A stretch of 64,000 nucleotides of DNA from Agarophyton chilense (Eukaryota; Rhodophyta; Florideophyceae; Gracilariales; Gracilariaceae). The stretch is from NCBI GenBank assembly GCA_030374765.1, contig JARGXX010000018.1, positions 1 to 64,000 of the forward strand, read 5' to 3'. The notes beneath the pieces are model-generated. The model ran no database searches. It was not told the DNA's origin and saw only the letters and a list, made by a program, of their open reading frames with translations. Positions 22,273-34,351 of the stretch are shown piece by piece (the stretch's first letter is position 1; the number at the start of each line of letters is the position of its first letter). The position numbers and the translations under genes are program-made.

Positions 22273-23398
22273 CTAGGACTGCTTCAGGCGTCGAAACATT
22301 TCCATAGTTTGACTCTGAAGCGGTGAGGACAAAGAGTGTTTGTATCTTAGCTGGTCAGAACGTGCACAAGAGCACGTCCTGTTAGCAACCAGCAATCCCA
22401 ACCCAACCGCGCTTCTACTATTAGAAAGCGTAGTTCTGGCCGCTTCCAAGAAGAACAGGTTGTGCTTTGGATGGCGTGATGCTGTCAGCTCATCATAATG
22501 TTGAACCCTTTCGTAGCATAGATAGACACATGCGCGTTTTGGGCGGTGCTGAATTGGATTTTGTGCAAGAACGATCTTCCATTCGTGAGATAGTATCTGA
22601 GTGAACTGATGGATGCCCATAGTCCGTGCAAGGCAATGGTTTCGGCCCAGCTACCGTTGCAAAACGATTGTAGCGCTCCCCCAATACGGGCAGAGTTGGG
22701 TGTGAGTGGCCCAGGTAGTCCAAATACTGTGCAGCTTCCTTGATGCTTTGCAGATAAGCGTTGTATGATACGTTGAAGATCTTTCCTTGTCGCTGAGATA
22801 GAATGTGCGATGAAAGAAAGGATACTACAGCGTAGTCATGAATCAGTGTGAATGGATTCTTACCAGTCTTTCCTTGAAAAATTCCGATGCCTGCTGAGGT
22901 AGAAGATCCAATGCTTGAACAACGGATGTCGCTGGGGAGTGCAACATCATCATAATTGATTTTGAGAGTTTCCGAAGCCCGTAAGTACGCACGCCAAGCC
23001 ACGGCCAAAGCAACAGCTGCGTCTTGATGTCCCTGTTCTTTCATTCGAGCCACAAGTGAGAGTAGAAAATGACGATTGAGAGACAGAGAAGGTTTGTTGG
23101 GTACGCTCCGCTTCCTTGCACCAACCGATCTTCTTGCAAGGTTCAACCGAGAACGCAGGTCAGTAACAAAGAAATAGATGTGCGAGAGTAGATTCATCAT
23201 CTCTTTTCGTTTTCCAGGTGATGATTTCTTGCTATATGAATCCTCAATGTAGTTCAGAAGTGTACGATGGAGATCTAGGACGGATGGGGGAAGCTTGTGG
23301 ATGAACTCAAGAAATTTTGATTCGGCTATGACATAACGTCGACGTGTTTGGGGCTTCAAACGCCCCGACAGTAGTGGGAAAGAGTCGAACATAGTCAT
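22273..23398 (-). pseudogene. Tyrosine recombinase of the DIRS-like element
   Basis: A phage-integrase-like fold is suggested by the N-terminal helical domain (RLKPQTRRRYVIAESKFLEF), by AWRAYLRASETLKI, which fits the Arg-containing box I of tyrosine recombinases, and by C-terminal segments near 22500-22620 (MGIHQFTQILSHEW). In DIRS-like elements this enzyme inserts a circular cDNA by site-specific recombination, so no target duplication is made. It lies downstream of RNase H, as in DIRS relatives. Broken. Confidence 0.6.
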
Positions 23399-23578
23399 TC
23401 TATATTAAGATAATGACTTGATCTCAGATTCAAATGCTTGACAAGGAGCAAATGAATTATAATCGATAGAGGACGTATTAGGTTGTGATGATGGATTCTT
23501 CGTTGAAATATGACGATGGAAACGTGAGTGGTGACGGTGAAATGCATGACACATCTTTCTCGAGAAAGGAATGTTTGC

Positions 23579-23966
23579 CTACTTGAGCCGAGATGGAGCG
23601 TCGGTGGGGTTGAGACGGGATGGGATGTATAAAAGACGAGGAGAAAAATCGTGGGCCAAGGTTATGGCCGCAAATCGGCGGGGAGGAAGTGCGAGGTTGG
23701 AAGGTGATGATCGCTCTTTGGAGAAAGCCCCGATCGTAGATGTGGAGTCAGAAAACAAAAGCAAAACCTTTCCCTGGGGTGTCATGAGAGACGGCCCATT
23801 CCATTGCGATTACACCTGCATGGCCTTCTAAACCATCTATATGTTGTGGCCGACGCCATATGGGAGAGAATGCTGTAAAGCACTTACAGCACTTGACGAT
23901 AGTGTGTTATTTATGTGTTTCCAGCTCCGTGGTGATGTGTCCGCGGGCGGCAAGGTCATGCAGATT
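23579..23966 (-). pseudogene. RNase H region of the DIRS-like element
   Basis: The minus-strand frame at 23579-23785 reads LLLFSDSTSTIGAF and then YIPSRLNPTDAPSR, the final RNase H motif typical of DIRS/Ngaro-type elements. The preceding part reaches the edge of element B's LTR at 23967 and resumes at about 33950 on B's far side. Broken. Confidence 0.6.
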
Positions 23967-24198
23967 TGTGATGAGAACATAGGTCTCATCCAGAGTCTGG
24001 ATTCAGACTCCAAACACTGTGGACCCAATTAGGTAGTTGCTACTTTTGGGTATTTCTCAATTAGGCTCACGCTACTTTAGATGCAGCCTGTTTAGGCTGC
24101 ATAACACCACATAAAAGCCTCATCAGAGCACCTCTGCTGCTGAACTGAGACAATGGACTTTCAACTATTTCGCCAGACTCATCTGCGAGCTGCGCACA
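23967..24198 (+). repeat. 5' LTR of element B (232 bp)
   Basis: It matches 33712-33944 over its whole length. It contains a stem with arms GAGTCT/AGACTC (near 23993-24011), the repeated word CCTGTTTAGGCTGC near 24089 and an ACATAAAAG TATA-like box near 24110. Its ends are TG...CA, as for LTRs. Confidence 0.92.
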
Positions 24199-24208
24199 GT
24201 GATCACTG
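24199..24208 (+). other. Primer-site region of element B (palindromic GTGATCAC)
   Basis: Directly after the LTR's terminal CACA comes GTGATCACTG. Fragment D has the same ten bases after its LTR edge. This is the position of the minus-strand primer site, but it does not begin with TGG, as a site complementary to a tRNA 3' end would. Confidence 0.5.
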
Positions 24209-27200
24209 CTTTAGCCTTCGCGGTTGAAGCTCTCCAACCCGTTCAATCCACAACATGTCATCGCCAACACCGGCGTCACACCACGCATCAAACAATGAGA
24301 GCCACGCTCTCGCACAGCCATCGTCCGTTGCTTTCTCAATCAGCCACTCACGGCTAACCTGTCCAAAACCTTCTTCCATCAGGCTTTTCCTTCGACAGTA
24401 CGACCAGTATAGCAGGGAAGTCACCACGTGAGCCCTACAACTCGCAGTCATGGACTCGACGACCATCAAACCAGTGCGACACGTCAACCTCAGCTACTGT
24501 ATTGACCCTGAATGGCTCGAATCAACCGTAGAACTGGGACACATCTCAGGTGTACACAGTCTTGCCAATCTGACAGAGGACTTTTTAAGGAAGTACTTGG
24601 AGTCTGAAGCCGAACAAGACAAGGATGAAATGACGCTTGCTGCGTTAGACTCCATTATGGAGAAGGATCTTCAGATGGACATGACAGACCCCTCTTCTCG
24701 TTAAAGAATAAAACAACTGTTCATCTCTTATGTTTCAATCTTGCGCAAACATCGCCTAAACTGGTTAACTAAGGACAACCCCAAGACGGCTGTAGCTCAC
24801 ATTGTGTTGGCCATCAAGCCCAAACAACCGAAGAATCGTCTAGAGACAGACCTGGAATGGGCATATGCGCACTTTAAGAAAAACTTCAAGGGTTTCATGG
24901 CGCATGCAACGTTTGTAGCCGAAGCATTTCAAATTGTCAACAACGGTCCAGTTTCGAGACAACGAAACTCAAGGCCCAGAAAGGAATTAACCCAACAAAA
25001 CAAGTATTCGCGAAGCACAGACTCACGCAGAACCAGTGCACGAAGCCTTCACGACCAGCAACACACAGCGAAACCGCGTTACAGGTGACCACCTTTCCTC
25101 TGCCCCCACACACCGTACAAAGCAGAAGACCAGTACCACTGGATTGACGACTGTACACGAACGAACGCAGACGAGAAGAAGGATCTTAAAGCAGCCCTTG
25201 CCGCTCTCAAATCCGCAGGTGAGCCTGCGAAATGTACTAGATCCCAGAAGAAGCAGAACGGCTCTGCGTCATCTGGAACTGGCGCAACCATAGCGCGACT
25301 GCAGCCCGCGACATTCGATTGCTTTCCAACATGCAGCATCACCGTCTCTGACGGCCAGGCATCAATGGAAGCTACAGGAAGATGTGATGATGGTAGCGAC
25401 GACAGCATCGTTTCTCCCCTCCGAAAGAACGTGCTGCACTCAAAGGCATAAGGAAAATTTCTTCATTTAAGCCAGTTAAGCTTGCTGCCACTCTCAAGAA
25501 TGGCACCGACCCACAGACATTTTTGTTTTCCAGGAATTGGACTGCCCCACGCACGATCTCGCAACTATCCTCTGGAAACCTCGCTCTTGCAAACATTACC
25601 TACCTTGCCGCTGACGACGAGCTGCCCTGTGAGGAATTGCTCATTGGTCGCCCAGTCCTTCTACACCTCAAGGTGGACACTCACACGCTTCTCCACAAGA
25701 ATTGCTTTGCTCTGCAAGGCGCAGACTGTTCCTCAGTTGGAAATCCAACCATGACCAACGCCGGAGGGCACGTCAGCAGACTCATGACGGCACGTGTCAA
25801 CCGAACCTGCGAAGTTACCACGCTTTCTACTCAGTCTCCACCTCCACCAGATTGTCCTCGCGTCAACTACAACGATGCAAGGAACGCAGAAGACCCCTTT
25901 CCCGACCCTTCACTCCTCGACCCCATCGACACGGACCAACATGACGCCATACGCAAGGGAACCGAAGAAATGACAGAAAAAGCATTGAAGAATGGCATGC
26001 AAGACAGTCACGCCCAAGAACTGAGAGAGATTGTAGAATCCCATCTCAATATTTTCCGCACGTCACTATCTTTGGGACCAGCCGCCGAAATCACACCTCT
26101 GAAAATTGAACTCAGGCCAGAAGCGAAACAAGTCCGCGTGGGTTTGCGCAACTACTTTCGAGAACAGCGCGAGTTCCTAGACAAGTTTGTCTCAGACCTT
26201 GTTGAATCTGGCATGGCCTACCCCAATCCAACCTCTCACTGGGCTTGCGCACCGCTAATTGTACCGAAACCCGGACCCGCTCGATTCCAATTCACCGTTG
26301 ACCTTCGTCCTGTCAACAAATACACCATTCGCCATCAGTACCCCATGCCGAACGTCGAGCAAGAGCTGTCAAAACTGGCTGGCTCTCAATACTTTGCAAC
26401 CTTTGACCTCTCCCATGGTTATTGGCAGCTCTCACTCGACAAGGACTCCCAAGCACTACAGTCCTATATCACCCCTGATGGCTTCTTCTCACCAACAAGA
26501 GTTCTCCACGGAACAGCCAATGCGACGACTCACCTGCAATCTGCGCTGGCAGTCCTCTTGCCCAAGGACCTTTTGAAGTGAATACTGTACTGGTTGGACT
26601 ACATACTTCTTCAAAGTCCTACCGTCGAGGGTCTCTGTTTGGCATACGAAAGCTTTTTTCGTTCTGTGCCAAGCGATTTATCTACCTCCCCCCACTGAAG
26701 TGCATCCTGTTCTCCAAACAAATCAGGTGGTGTGGCAGAATCATCTCAGCCGCAGGGGTTCGATACGACCCCCGCCAGCTCGATGGTCTTCTAGACATGG
26801 AACCACCCACCAACGGAGCACATCTGCAGCAATTCCTCTGCGCCATGCAATGGATGAAGACGGGAGTCCCAGACTTTTCCAACCTTGTCACCCCTCTTCA
26901 CGACCTCATGGAGACGGTATACAAGGCTTCAAGCAAACGAACAAAGTCCGCCGCTCCCAGAATCAGCCTAACAACTGTAGGATGGAACAGGGAACACGCA
27001 CAAGCATTCAAGAAATGCAAAGATGTCCTAGAACATCTAATCACCCTTTCACATCGTGACGAAAACCAACGCCTTTCCGTGTACACAGACGCCTCGGATA
27101 CAGTATGTTCTGGTATCATCACACAAAGTCCACCGGAGGATCTCAAGAAACCACATATGGACCAGCGCCACAGCCCACTAGCTTTCTGCTCTGGGCGATT

Positions 27201-28114
27201 CAACAATACACAGCTAAGCTGGTCCATGCTCGAGAAGGAAGGATACGCAATTCTGGCCACACTGCAGCGAATGCACTGGCTGGTGGCTACCCCTGCCGGT
27301 TTCGACCTATTCACCGACCATAACAACCTCGTGTTCATTTTCGATCCGCACTCAATAATCCCAGATCTCGGCCAATCTTCTACCAGGAAAGTATTGCGCT
27401 GGGCTGTTCGATTGAGCCCCTACTCCTACAATTGCTTCCACATCAAAGGACCAGACAACGTGTGGGCGGATCTACTGACTAGATGGTCAGCGCCACCCAC
27501 TGTACGGCGCATTGTTCAAGTTCCAGCCCTCCCTTCCAGTTCCGCCTCTGACTTTGAATGGCCTGCAATCACAGAAATTGCAACACAGCAAGACGAACAC
27601 CGCTCAACGCGACCAAACCACGTGGTTCTTCAAGACGGAGTGTAGAAGACGGCCAAGAATTCCATCTGGATCCCCGATCAATCCAACGACCTCCACTTGC
27701 GCTTCTGTATCATAGCGCACACTGGACCTTTGGGCCACAGAGGTCAACAAGCTACCTTGAAAGTACTACAGAAGCATTTTTTATGGAACACAATGTCCCA
27801 GGATGTCTGCACATTTTCGCAGTCCTGCACTCACCGTATTTCCACTCTGGGCAGCGAGAAGGTACCTCGGCCTTTTGGGACCCGCACTACATGGAACCGC
27901 TCTGAACGATCTCTTACAGTTTGATTATTTAGAAATCAGACCAAGCCGCACTGGAGAGAAGCACAAGCACGTCCTGATGCTTCAGGATGACCATTCAGAC
28001 TGTAAATGGTTATTTGTCTTTCCCAACACAGCCGCGGAAAACGCTGCTTTCTCAATCATCGACTGGTGCGCTGCTTTTGCAGTGCCGAATGGATTTCTCT
28101 CCGATGGTCCCACC

Positions 28115-28347
28115 TCTTATGGTAGATGCAGAAGTTATTTCGTCGAAGCTACCGACGTTTTACTGTTGCGGTGTCGTGCTGCTATGGTCTTAAGTACTAC
28201 TCGTTCTAGCTACTTGGCCTCCAGCCTTCTAGTCACCCAAAATCCAAAATGTAGTGCTGCACCGTACCAGTGCTCGTAATTGAGCGCAGTGTAGAAGCCA
28301 AACGTCCGTATCGGACGACAGTGGCCAAACGTCCAGATCGGACAACA
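28115..28347 (-). repeat. 3' LTR of element G (233 bp, two 27-bp units)
   Basis: On the minus strand it begins TGTTGTCC directly after the polypurine tract GGAAGCAGGGGAG (28348-28360). It contains two copies of the 27-bp unit starting GCCAAACGTCC at plus-strand positions 28297 and 28324. Confidence 0.9.
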
Positions 28348-28388
28348 CTCCCCTGCTTCCTACAACGAGCTGAATTGTGCAAGACATT

Positions 28389-31300
28389 CTAAGTACTTTC
28401 TAAACCATCTATCATTCTTATTTGCAGGTCCTTGCCAACATGCTTGTGCAACCATCTCTTCAAAGCCTTTGTGAAAACATCGGCTTTCATTTCACTTGTC
28501 GCAATGTACTCAATGTGAACTTCTCCTTTTCGTGTTGTGTCACGAACCAAGTGGTACTTCACATCTATGTGTTTCGTGCGTTCATTGCACTCCTCATCTC
28601 GGGAGAGACAGATCATTCCTTGATTGTCCCCGTACAATGTAGTTGGTCCATTCTGTAGGACTTGGAATTCCTTAAACAGTCTTCGCAGCCATACTGCTTC
28701 TCGTACGGCAAACGATATTTCCACGTACTCTGCCTCCAACGTTGACTGCGCGACAACAGTCTGTTTCTTGCTTCTCCAAGCAATCGGTCCACCCGCATAC
28801 ATGAAAACAAAACCACTTGTAGACTTCCTGTCTACTCTATCACCAACAAAATCAGCGTCCTTGTAGCCAATCAACGTGCCATGAGTCTCAGAACCATAAT
28901 TGATGCATTGCTTATGAGTTGTATATAAGTACTTCAAGACATTAAAAGCTGCTTTCCACAAGGTTTTGTTGTACTTGCTCATGTATCTTGCGACAAATCC
29001 AACCGAGAAGGCAATGTCTGGCCTCACTATATTTGCCTGATGCATCAGAGCCCCTACCACTTCTTGATAGGGCATATATTCCTCCCCTTCTGATGCCTCC
29101 GCCTCCTGTAGGGTTGCTGTGTCCGGCAATGGAACGTGAACAGGATTGCAGTTGACAATTCGGAACCTCTCAGAAAGATTATCGATCATCGGAGAGTTGT
29201 GAATCCGTACTGTACCTTCTTCCTTCCAGTGATCAACCACAATTCCAAGGAACTTCTTCGGCGTTTCTTCCGTTCGCAGCTCTACCTTGGTTCTCAGCTC
29301 CGCCAGAAACCCAACCAGCCGCTCACGATTGCGTCCTGTCACCAATCCGTCGTCCATATACATCAGTATCCAGATCCTTTGGTGTCCATTTCCATGGATG
29401 AATAGTCCTGGGTCAGCCTCCGACACCTTGCACCCCATGCCGAGTAGAATAGCCGCGTACTTCTTCCTCCACGCCCTTGATGCCTGCCGACGACCGTACA
29501 CCGCTTTGTATAGCTGATATACGTAGTCTTCTTTGCCTTCCTGGACAAACCCTTGCGGCTGTGATATGTACAGCGTCTCTTCCAGATCACCATACAAAAA
29601 TGCAGTACAAACATCGAACTGTATTTTTTCCAGTCTCAGTGAAGCGATGATTGCAAGCAAGGCACGCAAAGTGGCATATCGAACCACTGGGGCAAACAGT
29701 TCGGTGTAGTCAATTCCTTCTCGTTGATTGAAGCCTCTTGCCACCAGCCAGGCCCGGTACCGCGCTACACGGCCCTGTTCATCACGTTTCTTGTAGTACA
29801 CCCAGCGATTGTCCAATGGTCTACACTCCGCAGGAGGCTTAACCAACTTCCACACACTCCTGCGTTCCATGTTACTCATCTCATCCTGCATTGCAGCCAC
29901 CCAGAGCTCTTTTTCAGAGCCATTGATAGCTTCTAGAAAGTTATCTGGTGCCTCTATATCGTCTGCACCAAGAATAGATAGTACCAGGAGTGCAGTGGCT
30001 GCATCGGGCGTAAAGCGTGACGTTTGCTTGCGAGCACGCGTTGACTTTCTCGGCTCAGGTGGGTAGTGTGTCACCAGCTCAGAATCGTAGCTATACTCTG
30101 ACACAGCATCTTCAAACGTCTCTTCAGGTTCCGATTTGATGAATACAGAAGCGTTGGTGGTCTGGTGATTCTTCTCGACCATGCTCTCAACCTTGCCCAC
30201 ACTATGCGAAGCATTGCGCACTTCATGCAATATATGTGTGTCATCACTCTCCCTTGTCGCCTTGTCCCATCCTACCAGATCTTCATTGAACCGTACATCC
30301 TTGGAGACGGTGGACTTGCGCGTCTCCGTATAGAAGACTTTGTAACATTTTCCTTTAGCGTAGCCCACGAGGATGCCCTTCACCGCTCTTTCTTCATACT
30401 TGCTCGCATGCTTCCTCGTCTCCTTGCGAATATGAACAAAACCCTGTGCGCCAAACGTGCGAAGATGCGCAATGTTGGGTTTGCGACCCGTGAATGCTTC
30501 GTAGGGCGTAACGTTCTGTCCATCACTGGTGCTAGTTGACGTGCGATTGCGGAGATAGTTGGCAATGTTCACCGCATCTTCCCACAGTTGCTTCTTATAC
30601 TGTGTGCCCTTCATTTCAGAAAGCATGGTTCAAGCTTTGTCATTCAGGGTGCGGTTCAGACGCTCTGCCTTCCCCTTTGACTCCGGATTGTAGGCAGCAG
30701 TCGTCTCAATCTTGACACCCATGCCTTTGAACCAAGCTGTGAAGGATTGAGACACATACTCTCCTGAGTTATCAAACCGAAACCGCTTCAACTGATGTTC
30801 AGATTGTGTCTCTAGCTCTTCAACCATTTCCTTGACTGCCGCCTCAACTCGCTTTTTTCCTCGTAGATGGTGACGCAGTAGACCGCACCAGACAGAGACG
30901 GGTGCGGCATAGGTCCCATCACGTCTGAGTGGAGTAGTTCCATGACCTTCTTGGACTGATTCTCCGCGCCTAGTGCTTTCTGAGACACACATGCGGATTT
31001 TCCAACTGCACATGGCTCACAGAAGCCTATGTCAGGCACTATAGACATTCCAACACCTTCTTCAACCTCAAGAGTCCTTCGCATCGCATCAGCACCAGGA
31101 TGCCCAAGTCGCTTGTGCCACAGTATTGTAGGGGCCTTGCTTGCCTTTGAAAGAAATGCCGACTCTTTGGACACAGAACCGAACACCATCTCGTAGAGAC
31201 CTGTCTTGATTTTTATACCAGAGGCCATGATATCGCCCGTTCGTTGATTGATTACCAGACAGAGTCCGTTCCCCAGCTGATCAGACTTGAAAACGATAGA

Positions 31301-32431
31301 GCAGCCCTTACGGCGAATGACACTCACCGATAAAAGGTTGCACATTAGGTCCGGTACGTACTGAACATCTTCTAGCAATATCTGTTTTTCATTCCCGAAA
31401 CAAACGCCTCTGCAATGCACATCACCTTCACCTCGAATGATGACGGTTTGACCATTATCGACCGCAATCTCCTTCTTCTTTGGAGCCCGAAGCTCCCCTG
31501 CAAAGATGTGCGAGTTGTTGGCCATGTGCTTCGTGGCCTAAGAGTCCAAGTACCACTTGTGTTCTGCCATGATAGACTCTTTCTTTCCAGAGGCCATATC
31601 TGCTGCAATGAATGAAACCCAGGCATTTTCGTCTGCCTTGTCGTCCGATCCTTGGGCCCTCTTCTGCTTCCCGGCGCCCTTCGAAGACGCCCCATCCTTC
31701 TTGACGTAGTTTTCGCTACTCGGGTTCTTTCTGCAAAAGCGTTTGATGTGTCCTTTCCCGTTACAGAAGAAACAGGTTCTGTCCTTGTTCGATGTTGACC
31801 CTCGAACGTGAAATGAAGTCCCACTACTGTTGCTAGCCGATCCTGATGCGCCCATGTCCACCTGAACCTCCCTCGTGATTAGCATTGTAGTAGCTTCATG
31901 TAGCTTCTTTTCAGTGGCACGAATTACCTCTGCGGTCACTTCATACTCCTTCGATAACCCTCGAAGGAGTGCGTGTAGCTTATCTTTGTCCGATACAGAA
32001 TGACCGACACTGCCGAGCTTCGATTCGACTTCTGCCAGACGGCTCATGTATGCTAGCACAGATTCACCCGGTTGCATGCATATCTCCTGATACTTGTGGA
32101 GCAGAACGTCGATGCTGGCTTGTGACACCATTTCGAAGTTCTTCCGCAGTGTCTTCCACACGACTTGTGGATCCTTCTCCTCCAGAACAGGGGCAATACA
32201 GGAATCGCCCACAGAAAGAAGGATGCACGAAAGTGTAATGTTGCGATTCTCCTGATGTTTCTGCTGCTCGGCTACTGATTCGGGGTTCACAACGCGGACA
32301 CTGTCATCAATGATACCCCAAACACCTTTGGCGCGCAACACCAGTTCAATCTTGCGAGACCACATGAAGTAGTTGTCAGCCTGCAACACAGGTACGCGTA
32401 GCGTTGAAAGCTCCACGAGCGCGTTTTCCAT
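28389..32431 (-). pseudogene. Ty1/copia gag-pol of element G
   Basis: Gag (31538-32431) has the zinc knuckle CFFCNGKGHIKRFC, a CX2CX4HX4C nucleocapsid motif. Protease region near 31480-31560 (KWYLDS, then MANNSHIF). Integrase about 30650-31130, with ILWHKRLGHPGADAM and CEPCAVGKS. RT about 29000-29900, with WVYYKKRDEQGRVARY, FAPVVRYATLRALLA and the active-site box ILMYMDDGLVTG. RNase H about 28400-28880 (SKKQTVVAQSTLEAEYV, ADVFTKAL). The open frame 28389-30626 covers RT, RNase H and part of integrase. The copy has about two breaks. Confidence 0.88.
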
Positions 32432-32494
32432 CTTGTTCGGCGATCGAAAGGGTAGTTGAGAAGCACAGATTTGCGTTACGATAGGCTCATAACC

Positions 32495-32781
32495 TCTTAT
32501 GGTAGATGCAGAAGTTGTTTCGTCGAAGCTACCGACGTTTTACTGTTGCGGTGTCGCGCTGCTATGGTCTAAAGTACTACTCGTTCTAGCTACTTGGCCT
32601 CCAGCCTTATAGTCACCCAAAATCCAAAATGTAGTGCTGCACCGTACCAGTGCTCGTAATTGAGCGCAGTGTAGAAGCCAAACGTCCGTATCGGACAACC
32701 GTGGCCAAACGTCCGTATCGGACAACAGTGGCCAAACGTCCATCTTGGACTGTCGGGGCCAAACGTCCAGATCGGACAATA
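32495..32781 (-). repeat. 5' LTR of element G (287 bp, four 27-bp units)
   Basis: It is the same sequence as the 3' LTR except for two extra 27-bp units. GCCAAACGTCC recurs at 32677, 32704, 32731 and 32758, exactly 27 apart. The 54-bp difference in LTR length equals two units. The internal region begins after it with GGTTATGAGCC on the minus strand, the presumed primer site. Confidence 0.9.
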
Positions 32782-33711
32782 CGACCCACTTTCGCAACGA
32801 GACTATTCGCTTGGTCTCAAAGGCACTCAAGGTCCCTTACCACTTCACTCTACCTTACAAACCATGTAGTAATGGTGCTGTAGAAAGACTTGGCAAAGAA
32901 GTATTGCGTACTTTTCGCACGATTGTCTTCGAACTGCAAATGGATTTCAAAGAATGGTCGGACCTTTTGCCAATAGTACAAAGCGCCCTCAATAACTCAC
33001 CATCATTTCACAGAGGAAATGTTGCGCCCGTCACTGCATTCGTTGGAATGGAACCCAGTCCCCCGATTCCAACATTCCTTCGCACCTCCACTCACAAACC
33101 AGTAACTCTATCAGACGTACAACGCGAACGTACCATCAACATTTAATCTTCGAAGAGTACTATGGCACAGCTACACCCTTTTGTACACGCCAAACTACAA
33201 GATAACCGGAATCAATCACGTCTGCGCACTTCGAAAGGCACGCTCCCTCATTTTGACGTAGGAGATTTTGTCCTTGTCGCCAGAAGAGACCTTCACGCAG
33301 GTGAGAAACTGGCCCTACGTTGGAGAGGCCCACAAAGAATAATCAAGGTTCTGTCAGATTATGTGTTCAAAACACAGGATCTACGCAATGGAGCCAAAGA
33401 AGACATTTATGGCACCCGATTGAAGTTTTACCATGGTAAGTCTCTAGATTCAGAAGCCATCATGCCCCATGTTCTCTCTTCCGAAACAGAAATGCCCGTT
33501 TCGCGATTAATGAAGCTTGTCGACACCAAAGAAGGACTGAAAGTACTGTTGCGTTAGAAAGGACTTTCTACAGATGAAGACACTTTGGAACCACTGGAAA
33601 GAGTCTACGAAGACGTTACAGTGATGCTAAAATGTTTGTTGCAACGCAAGAACACCCCACCAACCCTTGCTGCCATGGCACGCAATAAACTTTCTCTCTG
33701 AAAGAGAGGAG

Positions 33712-33944
33712 TGTGGTGAGAACATAGGTCTCATCCAGAGTCTGGATTCAGACTCCAAACACTGTGGACCCAATTAGGTAGTTGCTACATTTAGGTATTT
33801 CTCAATTAGGCTCACGTTACTTCAGAGGCAGCCTGTTTAGGCTGCATAGCACTACATAAAAGCCTCATCAGAGCACCTCTGCTGCTGAACTAAGGCATAA
33901 GGACTTTCAACTCTTTCGCCAGACTCATCTGCGAGCTGCGCACA
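33712..33944 (+). repeat. 3' LTR of element B (233 bp)
   Basis: It is directly preceded by the polypurine tract GAAAGAGAGGAG (33700-33711) and directly followed by the target duplication agatt. About 5-6% of positions differ from the 5' LTR, so the insertion is older than that of element G inside it. Confidence 0.92.
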
Positions 33945-34351
33945 AGATTTCTGCTGCCTGCTGAGCGACTGACGTGAAAGATACACCTGCCGCTGTTTGG
34001 CTCGCGTCAAATGCCACGATAGTGGACCAAATAGGTCGATCTGGGAAGACTCTGGCTAGTGGAAGCATGGCCGAAAGCGCTGTGACTTCTCTTCGGGCAA
34101 CAAGCTGGAGAGCTTTGGAGGGGGTCGCATTACGGTAGGTTACGAGGAAGGTCAGCCTCAGAAATGATAGCGCTGCTCTTGTAGCGAGCGCGAGCCAGGA
34201 AAGGTGGCCCAGGAGAGATCGAAGTTGTACCGGGGTCTTCTGGAAAAATATGGAAGGTGACGCTGCGAGATATATATATTTGAGAAGCTTCTCAGGATCT
34301 GGTCGGATTACATTCTCTTGTAGGTACCATTGCCATCCAATAAACGGTAAA

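Larger units (their letters stand above)
28115..32781 (-). mobile_element. Ty1/copia LTR retrotransposon G nested in B
   Basis: The LTRs are 28115-28347 (3') and 32495-32781 (5'). A 5-bp duplication flanks them, ccacc on the left (28110-28114) and cgacc on the right (32782-32786), with one difference. Internally, on the minus strand: gag with a zinc knuckle, protease, integrase, RT and RNase H, in Ty1/copia order. Outside a variable tandem repeat the LTRs differ at only a few positions (about 2-3% by eye), younger than host element B. The RT-RNase H frame is long and open. The copy as a whole has about two breaks. Confidence 0.92.
24450..33690 (+). pseudogene. gag-pol of element B (interrupted by element G)
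   Basis: The gag start (24450-24704, MDSTTIKPVRHVNLSYCIDP) matches fragment D. Pol follows from about 25480: RT about 26080-26900 (RFQFTVDLRPVNKYT, YFATFDLSHGYWQL), RNase H about 27060-27480 (LSVYTDASDTVCSG, NVWADLLTRW), integrase zinc region about 27640-27870 and integrase core about 27900-28109. The core resumes after element G at 32787, followed by LPYKPCSNGAVERLGKE (about 32850) and a C-terminal part with a chromodomain-like end (about 33490-33690). The RT-RNase H style resembles Ty3/gypsy copies known from oomycete genomes. It is a fossil with several breaks. Confidence 0.85.
23967..33944 (+). mobile_element. Ty3/gypsy LTR retrotransposon B with exact boundaries
   Basis: Two LTRs (23967-24198 and 33712-33944) start TGTGRTGAG and end GCGCACA. 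The 5-bp sequence agatt directly precedes the first (23962-23966) and directly follows the second (33945-33949), an exact target duplication. Inside are gag, protease-RT-RNase H-integrase and a chromodomain-like tail. The integrase region is interrupted by Ty1/copia G (28115-32781). The LTRs differ by about 13 changes over 232 bases by eye. It inserted into the RNase H region of the DIRS-like element. It is broken in several places besides the nested insertion. Confidence 0.92.

Noticed and set aside
32677-32784. CRISPR-like array of 27-bp repeats
   Set aside because: The units are directly adjacent with no unique spacers, they lie inside an LTR, and the genome is eukaryotic. It is a tandem repeat.
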